Source of the DNA: an uncultured Methylocystaceae bacterium | Lineage (GTDB): Bacteria; Pseudomonadota; Alphaproteobacteria; Rhizobiales; Beijerinckiaceae | Length of the DNA: 64,000 nt | NCBI GenBank assembly: GCA_903870245.1 | Contig: CAIQCB010000018.1 | Span: 21,141-85,140, forward strand | Direction of reading: 5' to 3' | In this document: positions 17,367 through 26,123 of the stretch, piece by piece | Position numbering within the stretch: the first letter of the stretch is position 1 | How the letters are laid out: every line of letters starts with the position of its first letter | The notes under the pieces: model-generated | What the model was told of the DNA's origin: nothing | Databases searched by the model: none | The model's input: only the letters and a program-made list of their open reading frames with translations | Translations under genes and position numbers: made by a program

Positions 17367-18917
17367 TTACTGGAGATATTGGGCGGGTAATGTGGCGGCC
17401 TGCGCGACCAGCGTGCCGAGTTCGGCGACGAGAGCGTCGTAATTGGGCCGCGAGTCGATCGTGACCTGAACGATGGGCGCGGGTTCTTCGGTTGCGAAAA
17501 ACACCCGAAACTTGCCCTGTCGCAGATCGTCGGGACTGTTCTTGCTGGCCTCAAAGCCAACCTTGAAGCCGACCGAGCACTGGTTGCGGATCAGATTCTG
17601 GCCGATGGCGACCATGTCGTTGAGAACCGCCTGCACGCCATGGGGCGTGACGTTGTCGACGCCAAGCCGCAGGCGGATCGATTTGAGGAGCGCCAGATGC
17701 GCCCAGTCGCGCCCGCGGGTCTTGTTGTAGAAATGCCAGAGAGGATCATTGTCGGCGTTCCAGACGCCCGCGAAGACGAAGCCGTTCGAAGCAATGGCGG
17801 TATCGACGCCGGCCTCGCCTCGGGCGATGGTGCCGATATGAAGGGCGAGCAGTTCCTGCCCGACCGTCGCGCCGTCGAGGAGCGAGAAGGGATAGTAGTT
17901 TTTCAGGCCGATGGTGCCGTTCACCTGCTGTCCGGAGATCGACCAGAAGGGATAGCCGCCGTGCTGGAAATCGACCCGCGCGGCGAGACCGAGCGCCGCC
18001 GCGACGCCGTCCTCAAGTCGGGTGGCCTCCCCATCACGGACTTTACGCCACGCGTCGATGGCGATCAGCCGGCCGGAAGTGAGTGTCTGGAACCAGTTCA
18101 CGGCGGCTGTGACGCCAGCGCCGGGGCCACCGACAATGGCGTGCGCGAGCAGCGCCGAGCAGACCGACGGCAGCGCCGCGCAGATGGCATTGGCCTGAAC
18201 GACGCCGAAAACGGTGATGGTGAAACCGTCGCCCGCGACAAAAGCCGTGGCGCCTGCGGTGATCGAAAAACCAACCTGCGTCGAGAAAGCCGTCCCGACC
18301 GCGCCAGAACCCACAATATTGCCGGCGGGGTCATAGACGGTGAAGGCGGTCGCCGATGTTAAAATCACCTGATAGACGCGAGCGATAATTCCGGTCTGGG
18401 CGGTGACGGCGCCCATGGTCCCGTTTCCAGTGTTGCCGGTTTTGGCGGCCTTGGTAATCGTTGGCGAAGCGGCTGTCGTCTGCCAGGTATAGCCCGGGCA
18501 GCCGATCAGGCGCGGGATGACGCCAAGCTGCGAACCGGCGCGCAATAGTGCATATATCCCGATGCCGACATTACCCGCAGGGGTTGTCGCCGTCCGCTCG
18601 CCGATAATGTTGACGATGGTCGCGGCGTCATTGACGCCTTTGGCGACCCGCACGGCGACAATCCGTGCGCTGGTCTGGAAATCCGCCAGCTGATCGTCGA
18701 TCGCGATGATCGCTTTCTGAAGATCGCCCGTGCCGAGCTTCGCGAGATAGGCAACATCGCCCGAGTCGAAGGCGACAGGCTCGTTGAGCGGAAACACCGT
18801 GGCGTCCGCGTCGTCGCTTGGCAAAACCAGACCGATCACCGAAAGATCGGCGGGTTGCGCGGGACGCGGGTCGGTGCTGTCACGATTGAAGATCACGCCA
18901 TAGGCGGGCGAGGTCAT
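17367..18917 (-). CDS. Phage contractile tail sheath protein (P2 FI-like)
   Basis: The ATG at 18917 (MTSPAYGVIFNRD) is preceded by GGAG, giving 516 residues. An upstream extension would run back into the terminator hairpin. N-terminal YGVIFNRDST, middle VIPRLIGCPGYT and C-terminal FHFYNKTRGRDW-like (PLWHFYNKTRGRDW) and NRNP-region equivalents identify the myovirus sheath family. A Gly/Ala-rich insert sits around residues 150-240. A minus-strand terminator lies only about 16 bp before the start, so expression depends on readthrough or on RNA processing. Confidence 0.92.
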   Translation of the reverse strand: MTSPAYGVIFNRDSTDPRPAQPADLSVIGLVLPSDDADATVFPLNEPVAFDSGDVAYLAKLGTGDLQKAIIAIDDQLADFQTSARIVAVRVAKGVNDAATIVNIIGERTATTPAGNVGIGIYALLRAGSQLGVIPRLIGCPGYTWQTTAASPTITKAAKTGNTGNGTMGAVTAQTGIIARVYQVILTSATAFTVYDPAGNIVGSGAVGTAFSTQVGFSITAGATAFVAGDGFTITVFGVVQANAICAALPSVCSALLAHAIVGGPGAGVTAAVNWFQTLTSGRLIAIDAWRKVRDGEATRLEDGVAAALGLAARVDFQHGGYPFWSISGQQVNGTIGLKNYYPFSLLDGATVGQELLALHIGTIARGEAGVDTAIASNGFVFAGVWNADNDPLWHFYNKTRGRDWAHLALLKSIRLRLGVDNVTPHGVQAVLNDMVAIGQNLIRNQCSVGFKVGFEASKNSPDDLRQGKFRVFFATEEPAPIVQVTIDSRPNYDALVAELGTLVAQAATLPAQYLQ

Positions 18918-18932
18918 GTGGATTCTCCATAG

Positions 18933-18960
18933 AAAAAGCCCGCGCAAGGCGGGCTTAAAA
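18933..18960 (-). terminator. Rho-independent terminator just upstream of the sheath gene
   Basis: On the minus strand a stem AGCCCGC / GCGGGCT (18955-18949 with 18943-18937, 5-nt loop) is followed directly by TTTTTCT. It lies between the 42-codon gene and the sheath start. Flanking A/T runs on both sides make it potentially bidirectional. Confidence 0.75.
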
Positions 18961-18981
18961 AAATCCTGTCGTGGGTAGGGG

Positions 18982-19110
18982 TTATTCAATCAGTGCTGCT
19001 TGCCCCAGCTCATTAATGGCTTCGACGATCAGCAAACGGGTAGATGTGTCGTTGATCGCCTGAAGAGCTTCGAGCAGTAGTTCAACGGCAGTGACGATCT
19101 GTTGATCCAT
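18982..19110 (-). CDS. Small hypothetical phage protein, 42 aa
   Basis: This short frame starts MDQQIVTAVELLLEALQAIN and ends ELGQAALIE. A full AGGAGG ribosome-binding site lies 5-6 bp before the ATG, one of the strongest in the window. The peptide is amphipathic and helical. It lies between the lysis genes and the terminator ahead of the sheath. Function unknown. Confidence 0.6.
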   Translation of the reverse strand: MDQQIVTAVELLLEALQAINDTSTRLLIVEAINELGQAALIE

Positions 19111-19176
19111 GGGAGCCTCCTTTCAGAGAAGGCCATAAAACGACAGAACCGAAACACGAGTCATGGTGTCAAAAAA

Positions 19177-19410
19177 CTACTTCAATCCCATCGCCTTTGT
19201 GAATACCTGCCAGTTATCGGCGATGAGCGCGGCCACCCCGCCCGTAGTCGAATAACCCAGGATGCGCAATACGCCGGCGACGCCCGAGCCCTGATCGACG
19301 ATCGACATCAGCCGACGCATATCCTTTTCGATCTCGGAGACTGATTTCTCCAGCGCTTCGACCTTGGTGCGGACTTCGATGGCGATATCGCGGGTGTCGT
19401 CGCTGGTCAT
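19177..19410 (-). CDS. Small membrane-associated lysis-module protein
   Basis: The start at 19410 (MTSDDTRDIAIEVRTKVEALEKSV) overlaps the stop of the Rz1-like gene (ATGA), giving 77 residues. An N-terminal coiled coil (VEALEKSVSEIEKDMRRLMSIVD) precedes a moderately hydrophobic C-terminal segment (GVLRILGYSTTGGVAALIA). The layout resembles some holin or haemolysin-XhlA-like proteins. A holin role is plausible because it is in the lysis cassette, but it is not proven. Confidence 0.6.
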   Translation of the reverse strand: MTSDDTRDIAIEVRTKVEALEKSVSEIEKDMRRLMSIVDQGSGVAGVLRILGYSTTGGVAALIADNWQVFTKAMGLK

Positions 19411-19637
19411 TTCTGGATCCATCCACATTTGAGCGCGAGTCCAACCGCATTGTGTTCGCGGATCTGCGCGATGGTCGGCGCGGTGTCATGACGGGAGTAA
19501 TAGATCGCCCGCGCGGCGTCACAGAAGGAGGCGTCGCTAATCGCGGAGGAAGGGGTCGTCGTCTGGCACCCGCTCAGGGCGGCGAGCAATATCGGCGCGC
19601 ACAGTCTCGCGTGCGGCCAATGCGATTTTCGAAGCAT
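19407..19637 (-). CDS. Rz1-like outer-membrane spanin lipoprotein
   Basis: A 76-residue protein with a lipobox (LLAALSGC, Cys at about residue 24) and a short mature part. It starts inside the Rz-like gene and overlaps it out of frame by about 100 bp. That nested arrangement is the hallmark of o-spanins. Together with the i-spanin it would fuse inner and outer membranes at the last step of lysis. Confidence 0.8.
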   Translation of the reverse strand: MLRKSHWPHARLCAPILLAALSGCQTTTPSSAISDASFCDAARAIYYSRHDTAPTIAQIREHNAVGLALKCGWIQK

Positions 19638-19773
19638 CGATCTGGCCCTTTATGCTGTCGAGCTGCTGCTGCGCGCGACCCGCGTCGACAAGCTGGCGGC
19701 GCTCGAGAAAGGCGATGAAGGAGACGGCGAGCCTTGTGAGCCCGCCGATCAGATCTAGGAGTATTGTGATCAC
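19537..19773 (-). CDS. Rz-like inner-membrane spanin
   Basis: A 78-residue protein with an N-terminal membrane segment (ILLDLIGGLTRLAVSFIAFL) followed by a charged helical periplasmic part (DAGRAQQQLDSIKGQIDASKIAL). It partly contains the Rz1-like gene in another frame. Its start overlaps the stop of the preceding gene by 4 bp. It fits an i-spanin in a lysis cassette. Confidence 0.75.
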   Translation of the reverse strand: MITILLDLIGGLTRLAVSFIAFLERRQLVDAGRAQQQLDSIKGQIDASKIALAARETVRADIARRPERVPDDDPFLRD

Positions 19774-19958
19774 GGCAGTTTCACGCCGCCGGTAACATTA
19801 AAGTCTTTGGCGCCGACGAGACCGACGCCAACAAGGGCGTCGACGAGATCGTCCCAGTTAACGGTTCGCGTCTGCCAGACGGTGTACAGAACCAGCACCA
19901 GCTTCGCGACGCCGGCGGTGGTGGTGATGGGGTTCGCGAGAATAGCGGAAAAACTCAT
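19770..19958 (-). CDS. Small phage membrane protein, holin candidate
   Basis: I chose the ATG at 19958 (MSFSAILANPITTTAGVAKLVLVLYTVWQTRTV), giving 62 residues; AAGG lies about 10 bp upstream. One weakly hydrophobic segment is followed by DDLVDALVGVGLVGAKDFNVTGG. It resembles small Rhizobiales phage proteins encoded next to endolysins. The position between endolysin and spanins suggests a holin-related role, which is inference. Confidence 0.55.
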   Translation of the reverse strand: MSFSAILANPITTTAGVAKLVLVLYTVWQTRTVNWDDLVDALVGVGLVGAKDFNVTGGVKLP

Positions 19959-20063
19959 CTGTATTTCCCTTGACATTGACCGGGGCTCTGGGCGGCCGCC
20001 CACGGATGGCCGTTCGCGCGGGCTGACAGCCAGCGCGGATTTGCAAAGTCGAGTTGAGTAGGA

Positions 20064-20597
20064 TCAATTTTGGGTGAGGGCGCGTTTGGCGCGGGCGAGA
20101 AAGAGTTTACGATCAGAAAGTCCGTTCAGCCCGCCATTGATCCGGCGCGTAATCGTGAGGATGTTGTCAACGTCAGCGTAGTCGTTCAAGCGGTGGTCGT
20201 CCCAATAGATTGCCGCAGTATCGGCGGCCCATGGGAACCGGCGAAGCAATTCAGGGTAGCGTTCGAAATCCTGCCCGAGCGCGCGAGACATGCGGCGCGC
20301 ATTCGCCCGACCTGTCACCTGTATGAGCCCTCGGCCCTTGAACCGTTTACCATCGCCAGCCTGCGTGTTACCGAGGTTTTTTACGCGCCCCTCATATTCA
20401 GAGCCGCTGGCATATTCCTCCGTCGTGTGAAATCCATCACTTTCATGCGCGAGTTGCGCAAGGAAATGCGCAAGACGAAGATCCGTCGTCAACTTCGCGC
20501 GTTCGATCATTCGTGGCATGGCGTCGACCAAACCAGAAACAATCCAGCCGGCCGCTCTCGGCGCCACCGCTCGGATGACGCTCGTCCAATCTCTCAT
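20064..20597 (-). CDS. Endolysin, glycoside hydrolase family 19 type
   Basis: A 177-residue protein matching the chitinase-like GH19 fold used by phage endolysins. The block AHFLAQLAHESDGFHTTEEYASG carries the candidate catalytic Glu residues (E52 and E60/E61), followed by KRFKGRGLIQVTGRANY-like residues and PWAADTAAIYWDD. It has no signal peptide, so it needs a holin. It heads the lysis cassette downstream of the tail spike. Confidence 0.88.
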   Translation of the reverse strand: MRDWTSVIRAVAPRAAGWIVSGLVDAMPRMIERAKLTTDLRLAHFLAQLAHESDGFHTTEEYASGSEYEGRVKNLGNTQAGDGKRFKGRGLIQVTGRANARRMSRALGQDFERYPELLRRFPWAADTAAIYWDDHRLNDYADVDNILTITRRINGGLNGLSDRKLFLARAKRALTQN

Positions 20598-20610
20598 GAT
20601 TGTTCTCCGG

Positions 20611-20830
20611 TTAAAGTCGGCAAAAAAAGCCGATTATGAAAATCACCAGCAGAAGCGTCGGGAAGCACAGAACAAGATGGCTTCCCCATGTCGCGGGAAG
20701 AAGCGCGCGACGATGCGCGTCTCCCTAACGCCATGGCTTTTGGTTTTTAATTATGAACTCGTCCCTGATCGGCTCGCCGCCGAGATAGATCAGGCCAACG
20801 ATACAGAGAGCGATTATCGCGATTGATATC
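20611..20830 (-). pseudogene. Possible interrupted two-helix membrane protein
   Basis: One minus-strand frame encodes a hydrophobic helix (SIAIIALCIVGLIYLGG), then a polar part ending KNQKPWR. It meets TAG at 20727-20725 and continues in the same frame into a second helix (GSHLVLCFPTLLLVIFIIGFF) to the TAA at 20611. I see no good start codon. It may be a decayed holin or superinfection-exclusion type gene between spike and endolysin. Confidence 0.35.
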
Positions 20831-20859
20831 TCATGAAGAGAAAGCGATACGCTCTCGCC

Positions 20860-23800
20860 TTACGTCGGCGTTTTCACAAGCATCCATCGCACTGGTCCCG
20901 TGATGCGAATCTCTAAGTTTGTCACCGCTGAGAAAGCAACAGAACTGTCACCCGTCCCGCTAGACCTTGAAAGCGACCCACTTGTTGCGCTCGGGACCGT
21001 GCCCAACGGCGCCGATGCGTGGATGGTGCCGTAGAAATTCGCGGCTGGAGAGTTTGTCAGCGATGTGCTGCGCACTGTGTAGCTGACGCCGCCCAATGTG
21101 TAGACGGCATTTATCGCAGGCGCGATGCTGATGCCGGATACGTTAAATGTGAAGCCGGCATAAGCCGCAGAGAACGCAATGGTATTATCGCCAGTCCCGT
21201 TTAACCTCGTTAGCGATCCACTCGAAGGCGGGTCAGAGTGGCCAGATAGCTGGATCGTTCCCGAGCGCGCTCCTGATGCGCCAGACAAACTCACGTTCGT
21301 CACGGTGTAGCTCACCGGGAATGACACGGCGTCTGCGATAAAGGCGACAGAAGTATCGCCAATCCCGTTTTGTTTTGTCAGTGTGCCGGTGGAAGGCGGA
21401 GCCGATGGGCCAAAGACTTGAACTTTCCCGGTTGCCCCTGAAATGGATGTCGCGCCCACCGTGTAATTCACACCACCGACTTGATAGACCGCCCCAACTG
21501 TCGGGGCCGTGGTCAGCCCAGAGAGGTTTAGCTGGTAGCTATTGGTTCGATAAATCGCGCCGACGACAGGGTCAGTCGTAATGCCCGAAACCGCCAGAAC
21601 ATAGTTGAACGCCCCGGTCCCGGCGTCGATAGTAAAACCGACGTTGGATTTATTCGTTACGCGCAGCGGCCTATCCAGTTCTATTGCGCCGCCGTATTCG
21701 AGGAACACGGAATAAAGCCCATCTACCTCGGTGAGTTGGTTGTAATACATCTCCTGCCAAGAACGACTGACGTTGTCGCCCGTGATATTGTTGATGTAGA
21801 CCCCAGACCCGGAGAATGTTTCAGACAACGTGTAGTAGTATGTTTCAGGAGTGGCGCCCTGCGCTGTGCCGGTGCTGTTCAGTGTCGCATAAAAACCATC
21901 ACCAGAAACCGCGATTCCGGCGATCATAGTGCCAAGTGATGAAGTAAGAATATTCCCTGCTATCGACCCGAAAAACCTTGTTGGACCAGTTGATTGCACG
22001 GTTGGGAACCGGACATTCTTGGCGCGCTCGGCCGCAAAAGTTACTGACCCGGTGAAATTGTAAGGGATTTGGTGTCCACTGGAGAGGCCGTTAATGCCTC
22101 TCAATTTCATCAATCGAGTTGAACTTCCACTGCCAAAAATAGTCCCAAGATCACCAGAACTTAGCGTTGTGCCGATCGCTTTGTGCTGAACATTCAAATG
22201 CTGATATACAGCAGTATTGTTAATAGCCGGATTGGAAGATATTAATCTGCCGATAATGCCTCTGTTTAACTGGCTGAACCGATAGACAAATGGATCACCA
22301 TATTCAAGAGTGATTGGCGATGCCGCTGACGCTGTTACTGGCGTCGCATGAGAATTTGAAAGTTTGTAATTTCCGGGGCCAAAAGCTATGCCGGAAATCT
22401 GCCACAGGATACGCGTTTCTGCGATAACGCCCGTCCCGCTTGCCAACATATTGGATTGGACGTTTGAGCCAGCACCTACTGTGAGAATGTCGCCCGAGAT
22501 GCTTGCGTTTGTCAGAACAACAGGGGCCCCCGTCGTCGCGCCCCACTCAAAGCCGTGATTATTCCACAGCGACATCGGCCCGATAGGAGTGCCGATCTGA
22601 GAGGAATCTTGATCATTTACCGGAATGTTGTTTGGGTTTTTGATCCAGTTAACGCAACTGGTTATATTGTGATTGAACCCTGTCGTAAGCGGGACTTGAA
22701 CAGCGTTAGCAGTTCCTTCGATGCTAATGGCGGCGTGAAGCTTCTCAAGGCGATTAAAAGCAAAAACGCACCCTGATGACATATATCGAGTTGCGCCGAT
22801 ATTGTGGTCGCAATTGAGGACAAAAGCCACCATCAGCTCATCAACGACGAATGGCGTGCCGGAGGAAGCGGTTATGGCGCCAGTATGTGTTTTTGAGATT
22901 TGATAAGTGCCAGCGCCGCCCAAAGCCCCGCCAGCGGCAGTGCTTGTCAACTGGCTTAGAATTGTCGTCTCCGCGATAACTCCAGTTCCGCTAATACCCT
23001 GCCCGCCTGCAAGAGGAATGCTTGGCGTCCCGACAACGGTCAGCACGTCATTAGTGATGATAGCATTCGTTAAATTAAATGTTGCGCCGCCCTCGAAGGC
23101 GTTGTGCGTCACCATTACCGCGTTGGGAACGTATGTTTGGCCCGGCGCATTGCTCGCAAGGATATGCTTTCGCGCAGCACCTAATTTGCATCGAGTAACC
23201 CTAATCCCATTTTGAATATTATACAGGCCAATATTAACTGGCGCAGCGCCGTCTTGTGATCCGAAGTTACCGAATAAGCAGCTATCAATATCAGAGAGAG
23301 TGCATTCTCCCTCGAACAAAATATTATGGAATGTCGAAGGAACTTTTGCGCTTGCGTAGAAGGTATTCATAAATAGTTCTAAATTGCGCGTATCGACGGC
23401 CCATATTCCAGCCTTGGCTGCGGTATTATTTTGATTATGGAATGTGAAGCCCTCAATCATCAACTGAGTGTAAGATGACTGATAGGTTGTCTTAAATCCT
23501 GCGATATTCCCATCAACATGAACTTCACAGCCGAAACCGGAAATCTTTAACAGTCGGGTTCCAACAAATTCATACTGAACGCCGCCAGACGTCGGATAGG
23601 CGCCACCTGTAGTTCGGTTGATCGAAACTTGAGAACCAAACCGCATTTTGCCGGGGGGAAATATAAGGTGCCCACCGATAGGTGACATGAAGTCGACGGC
23701 CTTTTGCGCGGCTGCATGGTCGTAGTCTGTAAAGTTTGCCTTCACCCCCCACCAGCCAGCAGATACCGGCATAGAGAAATCAACTTGCCGAATCCACGCC

Positions 23801-25224
23801 GTCGATCCGTCGCCAGCAGAGCCGTTAGCGTTATTTGGGACAATATAAAGCCCGCCGTCGTCGACAAACTTGGCCGTCATTGCTATCGAAACGGTATCAA
23901 CTTGCCCCGCAGTCGTTTTTACTGCGTAGGTTCCATCACCGCCTGGAACGCCAGAAATCTGCTTTAGAACCGTAATGTTCGAGCCATAGGAAAGCAGCAT
24001 TCCAATGTAAATCGCTCCGGCGCTCAACCCGGTAACGGTCAGCAATCGAATAGTATTGGTTCCGCTTGATGTATTATAAGAGAGTGATCCATTAAACTGG
24101 GCCGCAACGGCGCCGATAAATGAGCCCGAACCAAAATCGTTCACTCGATTTAAACCAAGTAGCTCGACGCTTTTTCCTGCAATAACAGCGATTGACCTCA
24201 AGGCAGACGCCGTCAGCGAAGCAATTTTTGCTCCCGCAATCGTTGTCGTAGCGGCCTGAGCGGCTGCAGCTTCGGCCGCTTCCCTAGCCGTAACCGCTCC
24301 CAGACGAGCGCTCTCGGAGCTTGTGGCGCTGAAGGCGGCAGCGGCAGCGCTGACGCCCGGCAGGATTTCGTCACCCCACGCGCTACCAGAACGTACACGA
24401 AACTTGTTTGTGACCACATTATAATAGCGCAGACCATCTACGAGCTGGTTGCCGCCTGCGGTCCAAACATTATTGGCGGCGGCGTCGCTGTTCAGCTCCC
24501 CAAGATGAATCGCGTATAAATCTGCGCGGATCGTATCGATATAGTTTTTATTCTGCGTGATCTGCTCGCTCAATATCAGCGAAGTATTTCTATATTGCTC
24601 TGCCGCAGCAGCATGCATACCGGCCAGCGCAGCAGAGAGACCAGCGTTGGTCTGGCTCTGCTGCGCTGTCGCGTCATAATCTTCCCATACAGTATTCTTC
24701 CACTGCCGCGTCTTATCTATAGTCGTGTTAAAGTATTGCAGGCCGTCCGCCAGAGGAATACCATTTTCCAAGCGATAAGCATTCGCCGCATCGTCCGCAA
24801 CAAAAGCTCCGAGCCACGTTCTTTGAAAGGATCCGACAAGGGATTGTGCGAGCTGGCGATCGAGCTGCGTCGATGCCCGGTCAGCCGCGACAGCTTCCTT
24901 GCAGGCCAAAACGACGACTTTATCGTTATTCACAGCCGTTGCGGCGAGGGCCACGTCGTCAGCTTTGGATAAAACCGTTCCGATTGCGCCGGAAACTTGA
25001 AGCGCCATAGCAGTAGCCGCGTCAGCCTGCGTTTTTGCAAATTCAGCATAACCTGCGGCATTGTTAACACCAGAGAGAACTTCACCAGCTTTTTGAACCG
25101 ATAGATCACGCGCGCTTTTGCTTTCCTCCGCAGCTTTAACCGCGATTGCGGCGGAAACGACACCGTCGTCTTTTGGGAGGGGAGATTCCTGAGACGGGTC
25201 AAGGGGGAAAATAAGATCAACCAC
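20860..25224 (-). CDS. Giant phage tail spike / receptor-binding protein
   Basis: A 1454-residue protein. Residues 1-330 are Ala-rich and helical, with two versions of a repeat (DAANAYRLENGIPLADGLQYFN and DAAANNVWTAGGNQLVDGLRYYN). The middle looks like a right-handed beta-helix beginning near LIFPPGKMRFGSQVSI, as in pectate-lyase-fold tailspikes. It contains two related blocks with GTGVIAETxIL. The last 160 residues hold three repeats of a GxGDxxVAFxA motif alternating with VYxxGGVxYTV. It probably binds, and may trim, host surface polysaccharide. It is followed by the lysis genes. Spacers 4 and 8 of the CRISPR array match codons 80-89 and 247-256. Confidence 0.85.
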   Translation of the reverse strand: MVDLIFPLDPSQESPLPKDDGVVSAAIAVKAAEESKSARDLSVQKAGEVLSGVNNAAGYAEFAKTQADAATAMALQVSGAIGTVLSKADDVALAATAVNNDKVVVLACKEAVAADRASTQLDRQLAQSLVGSFQRTWLGAFVADDAANAYRLENGIPLADGLQYFNTTIDKTRQWKNTVWEDYDATAQQSQTNAGLSAALAGMHAAAAEQYRNTSLILSEQITQNKNYIDTIRADLYAIHLGELNSDAAANNVWTAGGNQLVDGLRYYNVVTNKFRVRSGSAWGDEILPGVSAAAAAFSATSSESARLGAVTAREAAEAAAAQAATTTIAGAKIASLTASALRSIAVIAGKSVELLGLNRVNDFGSGSFIGAVAAQFNGSLSYNTSSGTNTIRLLTVTGLSAGAIYIGMLLSYGSNITVLKQISGVPGGDGTYAVKTTAGQVDTVSIAMTAKFVDDGGLYIVPNNANGSAGDGSTAWIRQVDFSMPVSAGWWGVKANFTDYDHAAAQKAVDFMSPIGGHLIFPPGKMRFGSQVSINRTTGGAYPTSGGVQYEFVGTRLLKISGFGCEVHVDGNIAGFKTTYQSSYTQLMIEGFTFHNQNNTAAKAGIWAVDTRNLELFMNTFYASAKVPSTFHNILFEGECTLSDIDSCLFGNFGSQDGAAPVNIGLYNIQNGIRVTRCKLGAARKHILASNAPGQTYVPNAVMVTHNAFEGGATFNLTNAIITNDVLTVVGTPSIPLAGGQGISGTGVIAETTILSQLTSTAAGGALGGAGTYQISKTHTGAITASSGTPFVVDELMVAFVLNCDHNIGATRYMSSGCVFAFNRLEKLHAAISIEGTANAVQVPLTTGFNHNITSCVNWIKNPNNIPVNDQDSSQIGTPIGPMSLWNNHGFEWGATTGAPVVLTNASISGDILTVGAGSNVQSNMLASGTGVIAETRILWQISGIAFGPGNYKLSNSHATPVTASAASPITLEYGDPFVYRFSQLNRGIIGRLISSNPAINNTAVYQHLNVQHKAIGTTLSSGDLGTIFGSGSSTRLMKLRGINGLSSGHQIPYNFTGSVTFAAERAKNVRFPTVQSTGPTRFFGSIAGNILTSSLGTMIAGIAVSGDGFYATLNSTGTAQGATPETYYYTLSETFSGSGVYINNITGDNVSRSWQEMYYNQLTEVDGLYSVFLEYGGAIELDRPLRVTNKSNVGFTIDAGTGAFNYVLAVSGITTDPVVGAIYRTNSYQLNLSGLTTAPTVGAVYQVGGVNYTVGATSISGATGKVQVFGPSAPPSTGTLTKQNGIGDTSVAFIADAVSFPVSYTVTNVSLSGASGARSGTIQLSGHSDPPSSGSLTRLNGTGDNTIAFSAAYAGFTFNVSGISIAPAINAVYTLGGVSYTVRSTSLTNSPAANFYGTIHASAPLGTVPSATSGSLSRSSGTGDSSVAFSAVTNLEIRITGPVRWMLVKTPT
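24457..24486 (-). other. Protospacer-like match to CRISPR spacer 8
   Basis: Identical to spacer 8 (63867-63896) at 24 of 30 positions. The six differences are all at third codon positions, and both sequences encode DAAANNVWTA (codons 247-256 of the spike). Confidence 0.85.
24958..24987 (-). other. Protospacer-like match to CRISPR spacer 4
   Basis: Identical to spacer 4 (63603-63632) at 25 of 30 positions. The spacer encodes AVGTVLSKAD where the prophage spike has AIGTVLSKAD (codons 80-89). Confidence 0.87.
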
Positions 25225-25615
25225 GGGTCACGCCTTTTTTGATCAGGAAAAAGCCGGATGCGATGACATCAACGCGTGGCGCCTCCGACCCACGCGGACG
25301 CGTCAGTCTTATGTCAAAGAGATAATGTTGCCCACGCGCCAAAGGCTCAATTGCCTGCTTGGGCGCAAGGACGCCGAGTTGGAGCACATTCCTGGTCGCG
25401 TCATAGAGCGTATCAATCGACATTACGCCTTTACGTGGTGAATTCACCGACGCGAATGAGAGAACCGCAGGCGCATCAGGATTAGCTCGAACATCCATCT
25501 CGAAATACGACCCCTCGGGAAGTGGCCATTGACTTGCCAGCCACTTGAAGGGGAATGCCGTCTCCAGATTTTCGTTGTTGATTACTTCTCGCGCAAAATT
25601 TACGGGTTTTGTCAT
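25217..25615 (-). CDS. Hypothetical tail-region protein
   Basis: I chose the ATG at 25615 (MTKPVNFAREVINNENLE), giving 132 residues; the longer frame overlaps the upstream gene. The sequence looks like a beta-sandwich (GSYFEMDVRANPDAPAVLSFASVN, LARGQHYLFDIRLTRPRG). It overlaps the spike start by 8 bp. It may be a small tail-fibre-network or adaptor protein. No family recognised. Confidence 0.65.
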   Translation of the reverse strand: MTKPVNFAREVINNENLETAFPFKWLASQWPLPEGSYFEMDVRANPDAPAVLSFASVNSPRKGVMSIDTLYDATRNVLQLGVLAPKQAIEPLARGQHYLFDIRLTRPRGSEAPRVDVIASGFFLIKKGVTRG

Positions 25616-25619
25616 TGCC

Positions 25620-26114
25620 TCACCCGATGACACGCGGCGCAACAGGCGGCTCACCTGCAATGACATTCGCTTTACGTTCTGTGGTCAAAGGCGATCCGAG
25701 GGTGATACACAGGTCCAGAAACCCGGCGACGCCCGACGAGTTGAGATCAACGCCGTTCTCTGCTGTCGCAAGGGCGATCATGTCTCGTATTGCCGCCGGG
25801 CGCGCGTTATCAAACGCCCAATGCAGCTCGTCCTCTGTGAATAGAGCACGCCATTCAGCGTAAGTGACCCACCTTTTTTGAGGCGTAATTTTTGAGGGGT
25901 TTACGATGATCACCGCATCAGGGTTCGAAAAGTCGAATTCCCAGGCATCACGCGTGCTGCGATCTTCCGGGATCAGCGATGCGTCAATAATGCGATAGGT
26001 TTTGCCAGTAGGGACATCTTTCTCAGCGATCTCTTGGACTGTCAGATCGTCTACAACGGGATAGATAATGGCGATCCCGCCGGGGTTATTGGGGAAGATG
26101 ATGCACTTGGCCAT
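25620..26114 (-). CDS. Hypothetical phage protein, tail-fibre region
   Basis: A 164-residue protein between the fibre gene and the small beta protein. The N-terminus (CIIFPNNPGGIAIIYP) and the middle (EFDFSNPDAVIIVNPSKITP) resemble small proteins encoded beside tail fibres. The C-terminal part is helical (EDELHWAFDNARPAAIRDMIAL). A fibre-assembly chaperone role is possible from position only. Confidence 0.6.
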   Translation of the reverse strand: MAKCIIFPNNPGGIAIIYPVVDDLTVQEIAEKDVPTGKTYRIIDASLIPEDRSTRDAWEFDFSNPDAVIIVNPSKITPQKRWVTYAEWRALFTEDELHWAFDNARPAAIRDMIALATAENGVDLNSSGVAGFLDLCITLGSPLTTERKANVIAGEPPVAPRVIG

Positions 26115-26123
26115 GAATTTTCC

